From: a virus | Reading direction: 5' to 3' (one strand) | IMG/VR virus record: IMGVR_UViG_3300035209_000033 | Span: 1-32,378 of that record | DNA: 32,378 nt | In this document: piece by piece, positions 4,866 to 12,500 of the stretch | Layout of the letters: each line of letters opens with the position of its first letter | How positions within the stretch are numbered: the first letter of the stretch is position 1 | Position numbers and translations under genes: made by a program | Notes under the pieces: generated by a model | The model's input: only the letters and a program-made list of their open reading frames with translations | What the model was told of the DNA's origin: nothing | Database searches by the model: none

Positions 4866-6158
4866 AGATATATTTAAATATTGAGCCACAAATTCTGCAT
4901 AGTGGCGACTATTGTTTCCGTCCGAATCGGGAGCGTATACCGCATAAAATTGATATAAATCTCCGTTAGAATTATAAAGACTCGATTGCCCTGTGCATGC
5001 TTTAATAATAAGATTTCGCAAGGCGGTATATCCGTGTTCATAGGTATCAAATTTACAGAAGCCTTTATCATTGACTGCATATTGTTGATTTCTAAAACGC
5101 AAATTACCGGGATTATTTCTCTCGGGTTTTGCTCCCTCCATTTGTTTAATTGCCGCGCACCAGAGATCTAGTTTAGATGTTTTTCCATTTAATGACTCTC
5201 GCATCTTAGGACCGACAATACCGTCTACTATGAGCGAGTGCGCGGACTGATATATCATTACCGCCTGTTTGGTTCCGTCTCCAAAAATACCATCAGCTTT
5301 TATATTTAATCTCTCTTGAAGTTTCTGCACTTCATATCCACGCGAACCTTTACGTAAAGTATTTACAAAATAATAAGGTTGCTTTTTTGCATTGTCTAAA
5401 ATCTCTTGCGGAATATCCGTGAAAGCAATGATGTCAAAAATATTGTCGGCATAGTCAGACCAAAGCATTTCAAAATGTCCGGCTTTAGTGTTTGAATTTA
5501 TTATTCCGGCAATTCTTCCAATCCAGGATATACCCCAACTATTTTGTCCAATGATTATACCGGGAATTTTCCTGAAACCGTGCAGTACCACATAATGTCG
5601 TCCGATAGATTTTAATATTTTTGTGATAAATCCGATAAACCAATTTGCATCCACTCCGAAAGATGCCGTGATAGCTTTATTTTGATATATTGCCTGGCAA
5701 ATACTCTCATAATCAGCCGGTACGAAGGCATATCCACCCATCTTATGAGTCAAACGACTGGCATTGATAGTTTCTAAATTCCCAGTATTAAACGCATCTA
5801 CAGAGGCAATACCAGTGTTGCAGGCAATTTTTGCTCCTATAGTGGGATAGGTTCCGGCAATATCCGGTATACCGTCTATTTTCTTGCATTCGGCATAGAG
5901 ATCATCATCGGACAAATCAACAATTATTCCGTGCTGTTTAAAATACAATTCTGCAACCTTACTGATTCCAGCTGGTACGCATTTGGGTTTATTCTTTTGA
6001 TCTTCCACCGGTGGCATATCCGTTTCATATATATCTGGTAGAACTACTGGCGCTTGAAAAGAAGCAATGGAAATATTGCGAATATCAATAGGGCTTTCTT
6101 CAGCTCCTAGGGTATATTTAGGCCCGGGATGGAATAGATTTCTTAAGAAATTCCACAT
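4836..6158 (-). CDS. Modular endolysin: papain-like protease, peptidoglycan-binding domain, C-terminal NNPGNLRF domain
   Basis: Three modules are visible in 440 residues. Residues about 48-255 are a papain (C1) fold with oxyanion Gln54, catalytic Cys60 (KPKCVPAG), His188 (GRHYVVLHGF) and Asn206 (GQNSWG). Residues about 270-325 are a PG_binding_1 domain (KGSRGYEVQKLQ, DGIFGDGTKQAV, VDGIVGPK). Residues about 330-440 contain RNNPGNLRF and Y.HGYTALRNLI, a lysozyme-like/virion wall-hydrolase pattern. It probably binds peptidoglycan and cuts both peptide and glycan bonds. There is no signal peptide, so release would need the adjacent holin candidate; the start resembles MWNFLRNLF amphipathic helices. 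It is driven by leaderless promoter A. A papain domain in a phage lysis enzyme is unusual; it could instead process virion proteins. Confidence 0.8.
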   Translation of the reverse strand: MWNFLRNLFHPGPKYTLGAEESPIDIRNISIASFQAPVVLPDIYETDMPPVEDQKNKPKCVPAGISKVAELYFKQHGIIVDLSDDDLYAECKKIDGIPDIAGTYPTIGAKIACNTGIASVDAFNTGNLETINASRLTHKMGGYAFVPADYESICQAIYQNKAITASFGVDANWFIGFITKILKSIGRHYVVLHGFRKIPGIIIGQNSWGISWIGRIAGIINSNTKAGHFEMLWSDYADNIFDIIAFTDIPQEILDNAKKQPYYFVNTLRKGSRGYEVQKLQERLNIKADGIFGDGTKQAVMIYQSAHSLIVDGIVGPKMRESLNGKTSKLDLWCAAIKQMEGAKPERNNPGNLRFRNQQYAVNDKGFCKFDTYEHGYTALRNLIIKACTGQSSLYNSNGDLYQFYAVYAPDSDGNNSRHYAEFVAQYLNISPDTKIKYLI

Positions 6159-6164
6159 AGGCTA

Positions 6165-6192
6165 ATTATCCCACCTGTCAAGAAAAATAAAG
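6165..6192 (-). promoter_or_regulatory. Phage promoter A, leaderless type, for the lysis cassette
   Basis: Minus strand: CTTTAT (6192-6187, within AAAACTTTATTT), 16-base spacer, GATAAT (6170-6165), then only six bases to ATG 6158. Transcription would start at or next to the start codon, leaving no room for a Shine-Dalgarno. Confidence 0.7.
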
Positions 6193-6196
6193 TTTT

Positions 6197-7009
6197 CTAG
6201 ATGTAGCTTGGGACAAATTTTTGAAACTGATTTTTCTCAATAAATACAATAGAATTTATGTAGTGGAGGGTGGTTTCTACGAGACTATGCCGTAATTGTT
6301 GTTTTAAGGTCATAATGTTCGCGCCTCGCAATAAAAGATTCACGGAAAGTGAATGTCTCAATAAATGTGGATATACCCGCTTGGTAATTTCTGCCCGACG
6401 TGCCAGGACTTTAACTAATTTACGGATGTCACCAGTCGCCATATTGTGCTTTTTGACTAAAGTGGTGAAAAAAAATTCATCTTGTCCTCTTGGAAATGCC
6501 TCTAAATATTTCATCAAAATTTCCGTGCATTCCGGAGAGATCTCAGATAATCCATCTTTCAACCCCTTGCCTTTAATTATTCTAACCGCATTTTGCGTTG
6601 GCAGAAAATCACGAACTCGCAGAGAACACAATTCTAAATTTCTGATTCCACTATATGCCAAGAGTGTAACTATTGCTTTCTCCCTAATATTTTTTGCATT
6701 GAATATTAATTTTGTTACTTCCGCTTCAGTTAGAGTATTTTTGATAATTTGTTTTGGTTTTTTCTGTCGGCCTAAATGAAGCGGTCGGCCAAGAAATTCA
6801 GAGTAACGTTCAATTGCCAAAACACTATTGGTTTTATGGGCATAAGAATAAGAGGAAGTATAAAGCATGTACACATATCCCTTTATTTTCTCCTCGGTTG
6901 GTTCATAGCCAATGACCTTGGCCATTCTTTTTACCGAGCCAACATACCCTAAAATAGTAATCGCCTGCAAACCTTTCTCCACTACCAAAAACTGCTCGAA
7001 CTTTTCCAT
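6197..7009 (-). CDS. Second tyrosine recombinase (270 aa, XerC/D-like)
   Basis: Catalytic residues are all present: Arg123 (YSGIRNLEL), a beta-hairpin Lys near 146-151 (IKGKGLK), His215 and Arg218 (HLLRHS), His241 (LRHS) and nucleophile Tyr250 (LHYIN). Residues 1-85 form the core-binding SAM-like domain. The short length and lack of an arm-binding domain match Xer or simple phage integrases. It lies between fibre and lysis genes, far from the first recombinase. A 12-7-12 base dyad of the size of a recombinase core site lies 38-68 bases upstream. Possible jobs are integration, genome-multimer resolution or inversion/exchange of neighbouring fibre DNA; sequence alone does not decide. Confidence 0.9.
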   Translation of the reverse strand: MEKFEQFLVVEKGLQAITILGYVGSVKRMAKVIGYEPTEEKIKGYVYMLYTSSYSYAHKTNSVLAIERYSEFLGRPLHLGRQKKPKQIIKNTLTEAEVTKLIFNAKNIREKAIVTLLAYSGIRNLELCSLRVRDFLPTQNAVRIIKGKGLKDGLSEISPECTEILMKYLEAFPRGQDEFFFTTLVKKHNMATGDIRKLVKVLARRAEITKRVYPHLLRHSLSVNLLLRGANIMTLKQQLRHSLVETTLHYINSIVFIEKNQFQKFVPSYI

Positions 7010-7046
7010 AATTTTGTACGAAAAAATTACTTATAATAACGCGGAA

Positions 7047-7077
7047 GGGCGACACCAGTTCGTACCTGATGTCGCCC
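7047..7077. other. 12-bp inverted arms around a 7-base spacer, candidate recombinase core site
   Basis: Arms GGGCGACACCAG (7047-7058) and CTGATGTCGCCC (7066-7077) are inverted repeats with a single mismatch (a wobble on the minus strand), around TTCGTAC. This is the size of loxP/dif-type core sites, and it lies just upstream of a tyrosine recombinase. A second dyad, CTCCC/GGGAG (7087-7100), is adjacent. As RNA the minus strand forms a 12-bp hairpin but no T run follows directly, so a terminator is less likely; an mRNA processing or translation-control hairpin is the main alternative. Confidence 0.45.
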
Positions 7078-7120
7078 AAGTTGCCCCTCCCCGACGGGAG
7101 AACCGCTTATTTAGAGTATA

Positions 7121-7453
7121 TCAATTAATTCCTATTTTTTCTACTGGCAATTTTTTAATTAAAATTTGTCTTGCTTGTAATTTTTCTTCTTTCATTTGGG
7201 CAAGCGTATCGGCAATTTCTGCATTGTCGTCCGCTTCCTGTTGATTGAAAGCAAGTTGCTGAATATACATAACAATATTTCTACCGACACATTCTTCCGC
7301 TGATTCGGGATTATTTATCATTATATTGTCAGTTGGATCAGTTTCAGGGTCGGGTATTTGTTCTTCCCATCCGAAGTTTCTGGCCACTAAAGTTATAAAT
7401 GTAGAATCCGCATCTACCTGTAATTCTTTTATTTTTTCTGTTATTTTATCCAT
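7121..7453 (-). CDS. Unknown acidic protein after the fibre gene, 110 aa
   Basis: The 110-residue acidic protein begins MDKITEKIKELQVDADSTFI, has a Pro/Asp-rich middle (PDPETDPTDN), and ends in a helical segment (ADTLAQMKEEKLQARQILIKKL). It follows the signal-peptide fibre gene by 23 bases. Its position suggests a fibre-assembly chaperone or small fibre-associated protein, but no family motif is recognised. No membrane segment or Shine-Dalgarno is visible. Tandem hairpins lie after its stop. Confidence 0.65.
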   Translation of the reverse strand: MDKITEKIKELQVDADSTFITLVARNFGWEEQIPDPETDPTDNIMINNPESAEECVGRNIVMYIQQLAFNQQEADDNAEIADTLAQMKEEKLQARQILIKKLPVEKIGIN

Positions 7454-7476
7454 TTTATTTAATTAAAATAATAATA

Positions 7477-8865
7477 CTATAACTGTGTTATTGCATTTCT
7501 CGATAAATTCTCTATGGTATATTCCAATTTCTCAGTTGCGATCGTCGCCAAACTAGAATTTGCATTTAAGGAAATGGTAACCTTTCCGGTCCCTGCGGTG
7601 ATCGCCCAAGTTGTCGTCAATGTTCCACCCGAAAGATAAGTTACTGGACTAATAACTTCCGTGATGGTTCCGGCAATACTTCCGTTCTCATTGTGAGTTT
7701 CATATTTTACTTCGCCGACATAGGACTGGACTTTATGGTTTGTTGTATCAACAACATTTACAGAAAATTTAATTATTCCACCGCCCGCCGTATCTGTTCC
7801 GGTTGCCACTTCAAAAAGATTAGTTGCAGAATTGTTTGTCAGATTTACTTGGCTTGGAATTATTACTCGATCAGCCAAAGTGTTGTCAGCTGTAGCCGTA
7901 GATGCCGCGCGAGAAAGAGATGTCAGACGAATAGAGGAAAAGCCCATACCGGTTGAAAGTCCTGGTGAAAGGGTAAACATTCCCGAGTTTTTATCCGTAG
8001 CGGCCACTGTAGCCCCACCAGATTGCAGGGTGAGGTTGTTGCCTGCCGTATTAGCCGTAGTGTGCCTCTCCATCCATACAGTTCTAGCAGCATTACCCCC
8101 GAAACTTAGGATATTGGTTGGCGACGTAGTAGCTATCCCGACGTTGCCAGACCCTAGTATGGTCATTGCTGGAGTCAAGGTCTGCAAAGTTGAGCCAGTT
8201 GTCAGTGTTCTACCTGTTTGAAAGATGATAGAAGATGCCCCTGTGCCTTTGCCTAGTCCAGAGTTGAGAGTCAAATTACCTCCTGCCATATCTGCTGTGC
8301 CTGCCGTCACTGTTGATCCTGCGGAAATAGTCAATGCGCGCCCGACAACAGTATTTGCAGTTGAAGCAATATTGAAATTTCTGGCGGCAGTATTATCCCA
8401 CTGTAAATCTGCATTCATGGCGACACTTGCCAAATTATCAAGAGCAGGCGATGCTTTTCCATTCCAAGTCCCCTTTTCTGTGTCAGAAACGAACCGATAT
8501 GTCGCTGATTGAGTTACTTTTGACGGATCAAGCGAACTCGCACTCGTTAAGTATCCGGCTGATGCGTGATTTCCCCAGCCATAGGCTGTATTCCAATTTG
8601 CGGAATTGTTTGTTATCGAGGTACTCCAAGCAGATCCGGTTGAAAGCGGAATGCCGGCACCCGGGTAAGTCATAGCAGCTCCTGGACTATCAAATGTATA
8701 AGTAAGAGGCGAATTATTGGAAACTTTTAAATATTTTCCAACATCTCCGGCCGTAGCGGTTCCCTTTCCGGTTCCTCCTTGATTTGGAAAAAGAATTGTC
8801 GCTCCATAAACAGTACTACTAAAAAACAAGATTCCTAAAACAACTGTATAAATTATTTTTTTCAT
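7477..8865 (-). CDS. Fibre-like protein with N-terminal signal peptide
   Basis: The 462 residues start with a typical export signal (MKKIIYTVVLGILFF, cleavage likely after VYGA at about 22), then FPNQGGTGKGTATAGDVGKYL, the GGTGxG fibre motif, and WNTAYGWGNHASAGYL, a repeat seen in many phage fibre/tail-collar proteins. The middle (about 150-330) is Thr/Gly/Ala-rich beta structure with repeated SxGxGxGxSSI-like turns, and the C-terminus is beta-rich. It probably forms a trimeric receptor-binding or surface fibre. A Sec signal on a virion fibre is unexpected; it may be exported by the host to the cell surface, or the hydrophobic start may anchor it. It is cotranscribed with the collagen-like gene from promoter B. 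Confidence 0.65.
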   Translation of the reverse strand: MKKIIYTVVLGILFFSSTVYGATILFPNQGGTGKGTATAGDVGKYLKVSNNSPLTYTFDSPGAAMTYPGAGIPLSTGSAWSTSITNNSANWNTAYGWGNHASAGYLTSASSLDPSKVTQSATYRFVSDTEKGTWNGKASPALDNLASVAMNADLQWDNTAARNFNIASTANTVVGRALTISAGSTVTAGTADMAGGNLTLNSGLGKGTGASSIIFQTGRTLTTGSTLQTLTPAMTILGSGNVGIATTSPTNILSFGGNAARTVWMERHTTANTAGNNLTLQSGGATVAATDKNSGMFTLSPGLSTGMGFSSIRLTSLSRAASTATADNTLADRVIIPSQVNLTNNSATNLFEVATGTDTAGGGIIKFSVNVVDTTNHKVQSYVGEVKYETHNENGSIAGTITEVISPVTYLSGGTLTTTWAITAGTGKVTISLNANSSLATIATEKLEYTIENLSRNAITQL

Positions 8866-8870
8866 TTTTT

Positions 8871-9560
8871 TTAATTTATTCTATAATCTGCTAATAATAT
8901 TTCACCTACTTGCAAAGCATCATTAAGCGCAAAATTCTTTGGACCCGTTATTGTATAATCTTCAGTCACTCTTATTCTCGAACCCCCTTTATATAATTTT
9001 AGAGAACCTTTGGAGAAAATTCTTTTTACTGTGAAATTTATGCCATCTCCACTATCCTGTGGCGTTTCATCATCAATGAATTTAACTTGACTGGCTTTTG
9101 AATTGTGCACGCTTCCTTTCATATATCCGTCTTTTTCTGCCGGTTGATTATTTTTCTTGGATAACCCTTCCAATATTTTCGCCAGTCCATCAATAGCTTG
9201 AATTGATAATTTTTCACCAGGCAAAAGAGATTCCAATTTATCTCTTATTTGCTGCGCGGTTTCTGGTATGGCCACTTCTTTAACAATAGGTTTTTCTATT
9301 ACTTTTTCTAGTACCGGCACTTCTATTTTTGATGCAATTTCTTTTTTATCTTTTTGGGTTAAAACATAATTCTCCCCGGGATCTCCTTGCTCTCCTGGTA
9401 CTGGGTCTGGAATGAGGGGTTCTATTAAAGAAAGCAATTCTTCTTTAGTTGGAGAATCTCCTTTGTCTCCCTTTATAGTCAAAACTTCCACGCCCTCAAT
9501 TTTTATTTTTTGAGCTGGTGGTTCGGGAATCGGATCGGGTTTTTTGAAGGATTTTATCAT
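8871..9560 (-). CDS. Collagen-like and coiled fibre linker protein, 229 aa
   Basis: The protein has short collagen-type runs (KGDKGDS and PGEQGDPGEN), a KDKKEIASKI helix, a Val/Glu/Lys-rich repeated stretch (VLEKVIEKPIVKEVA), a helical EQ-type region, and a C-terminal beta domain (about 150-229: FTVKRIFSKGSLKLYKGGSRI). This is the build of a trimeric tail-fibre shaft plus tip. ATG 9560 is fixed by leaderless promoter B, whose -10 ends six bases upstream. It immediately follows the giant 1872-residue gene but starts a new transcription unit with the downstream fibre gene. Confidence 0.7.
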   Translation of the reverse strand: MIKSFKKPDPIPEPPAQKIKIEGVEVLTIKGDKGDSPTKEELLSLIEPLIPDPVPGEQGDPGENYVLTQKDKKEIASKIEVPVLEKVIEKPIVKEVAIPETAQQIRDKLESLLPGEKLSIQAIDGLAKILEGLSKKNNQPAEKDGYMKGSVHNSKASQVKFIDDETPQDSGDGINFTVKRIFSKGSLKLYKGGSRIRVTEDYTITGPKNFALNDALQVGEILLADYRIN

Positions 9561-9566
9561 ATGTTA

Positions 9567-9594
9567 ATTATCTCATTAGGCATAATAAATAAAG
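9567..9594 (-). promoter_or_regulatory. Phage promoter B, leaderless type, for the fibre genes
   Basis: Minus strand: CTTTAT (9594-9589, within AAAACTTTATTT), 16-base spacer, GATAAT (9572-9567), six bases to ATG 9560. The upstream box starts just after the stop of the 1872-residue gene. Same layout as promoters A and C. Confidence 0.7.
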
Positions 9595-9596
9595 TT

Positions 9597-12500
9597 TTAT
9601 TGTAATTTTTTAATGATTAATTTAAATGCTTTTTTATCCTCGTCAGTAAAATCTTTTACCAAAGCTAGAACCTCTGCCTTTTTTCCTTCCTTAATAAGTT
9701 GCTGGACTTTTTCGGCAATCGGAAGTAACCGTTGTTCGTTGGCGGTAGTGGTTTTTGTTTTTTCTCCACTTATAATATTTTTATATATGTCAATTTGATC
9801 TGGCGTAAAATCTTTTACCAGGGCAAGAATTTCATCTTTATGACCACCTTCCTTAATCAATTGTTGCACTTTGTCATAAATTTTTTGTACTGGTTCCTGC
9901 GCTATTTTATTTGCTTGGCTGTTTTTATCAAGCAAGTCATAAAATTTCCCCTGGTCTATTTTCGCCTGGGTAGTGAATTTAATCGGCAATTCACTGGCAA
10001 TAATAATTGATTGATAGAGAGGTTTCGGATTGTCTGTAAGTTGATTTATTAATTCCTTTACGTACGCATGGTTAAATTCCAGTCCGACATATTTGGCCAC
10101 CTTTTCTATTTTTACAGCGCGAAGATCGGTTGGCTGATAAATATTGTCTCCAAAATAATTTGTATTTGTGAGTACATCAACTCCAGTTTTTACCACCATA
10201 CTAAATACAGATCCATATTGTTCAAAGGCTTGGTTCACATCGCCGGCCAAAATTCCTTTTGTTCCTCCGATTATTGATCTGGGCATAGCTAGAAATCCGG
10301 GCATAAAAGGAAAATAGGCAATCTGTCCATTTGGCAGAGGAATCATTATATCTGCTTCATGTCCTTGTGGATTTTCCCATGTATAGTGTCCAGTTAATTT
10401 TTTATTTATTAAATTATATGCTCCAAAAGCAACCACTAGACCAGCCAAAAGATGTCGACTATATCGATACATTGGGTTTCTGATATTTGAATCCTGTTCA
10501 AAGAAATGATATTGATACTGCCATTTTTGCTCTTGTGATCTCTGACCTAATTTTTTTTCTTTTGGAACTAAAGTACGGGTTACCGGATTCATAGCTTTAG
10601 GAATATTTAAAAGCACATTGACTATACTTTCACGATATACTGGCGCAAAAAAAACAGCAGTTAATTTATCCTGGGTTAGTGCCGATCTGCCAAGATCCTC
10701 TGTGATACCCATAATCACCATTGTCATTCTAGTCGCTGTTACTTGCGCTAGTTCATCCGCCACTCCTTGTTTAATTAAATTAGTATAGGCGCCTTTGAAT
10801 ATCTGCACATTAAGCAGAGGCATAAAATTTTCGAAAGTCTTTTTTCCAAAAACATTATCCATTGATTGTCCAACTATTTCAAAGAAAGGAGAGTAAGAAG
10901 ATGGTTTTAGTGGTGATTGTTTTACTCCAGTCGCTAATTTCCCCCATTTGGTTTTTATAGTTTCGAAATTATCTTTTACCACTCCGGCCACGGTTCGAAA
11001 AGGAATCCCATTTCGCGCCATCATTTCTATATATTTATAATCATTTTGGAGAGATTTAACAGTAGCCTTGTCACTAGTGGAAATAATAAAATCCTTAAAT
11101 GTTTTTAAATTTCCCCGGGTTACTTCTTTCATAATCTGCCCGGCAGTGAAGAAGTTGACTGGTGTATATGGAATACCGGCCGAGAGCGCAATATTCTGGC
11201 CAAATCGGCTGGCTTCAGCTACTGCGGACATTATAGTATCAGTCATTCCCATATTCTCATGCCCGCGGAAAATACCATCTAGAAAGTTCCCTATCTTTGG
11301 GGATGCCCAATATCCTTTGATTCCTTGCGGACCGTATTTAATCGGTTGCCAAGTATTTGGAGCCGCTTGTTCCACCGCTATTTTTCCGGCATCTGAAAGG
11401 TCTTCAATAAAGGTTCGTGCGGCCGCAGTTCGCAGAAGGAGTTTTTCATAGTGTCCAAGAAGATCGGACATTTTTTGAAATCTTGGCGATAGTCCAAATT
11501 CTGCCGCTTCCTGGTATGTTTTAAACAGACGATTTTCAATAAAGAAAGGATTTAGTTTTAGGTGCATACTCTGATCCGGAGAAAGTTTCTTTCCTTCCAT
11601 ATACGCTTTAATTTCAGGTGGTGTCATTCCTTGTTTTTCTAAATATCTCTCCGAGGCGGCTTTTATCTGCGCATCAGTGTTCTCATAGACGTGCGGTAGG
11701 TATTTATCTTCATACCCTAACTCGTCGAAACCATTTTGGCGCGCGTATCTATATAAGTTATCGAATTTCTGCCTTATTTCCCATTGGAAAGGCGCTACAC
11801 CATCTTCAAATTGATAAAAGGCTTTAGCCCCTAGTTTATCAATCTCTGGCATTTGGTTGGCATATTTAAGTCCAACAATCTTCGCTTCATTCATTGTCCG
11901 GGAGAATTTTTCAAATATTTTCTGAGTCTCCGGATCAAGTGAAGATTTTGGATTAAGGGTATTTAATTTTCTGCCAGTATTCGGTTTTAGCCTTTCCGTT
12001 TCTAGTTTGGCTATTTTATCTTGTTTCTGCGCTTCGGCTTCATTTACTTTTTTCTGCGCCGCTTCAAGTTTCTTTCTTCTTGCTTCTATTGCAATATCTT
12101 TCTCATTTCTTAAAGTTTGTTTTGCTATTTCTTCCGGAGTTTGTAATGGAACAAGATTTTGTTCTAGGTCGTTTCTCATAGACACGAGAGTTTTTTCCAC
12201 ATCGCGCGTATTTTTATAATCCGCAATTACTTCTCGGAGAGTATCCGGGTTATCAAATTTACTGCTTAATTCTGGGTTACTATCAAAAGCATTCTCGGTG
12301 GTTCTAGTAATGAGAGCATTTTTTGCTTTTATTTTTTCTGCTTCAGCTGGAGTCTCGGCCAGGTTAGGATTTTTAAAGTCTTCAAATTGTCCAGTCCTTT
12401 GGTTGATAAAATCAAGAAGATTTTTTTCTGTCACTTTTTCTGTTACTTCTCCGGTTATTGGATCTTTGACTAACTTTTTTATTTTAATACCTTGGACCGC

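Noticed and set aside
6270-6779. 169-codon plus-strand open frame over the second recombinase
   Set aside because: It is a shadow of a gene with a complete catalytic set; composition is non-protein-like.
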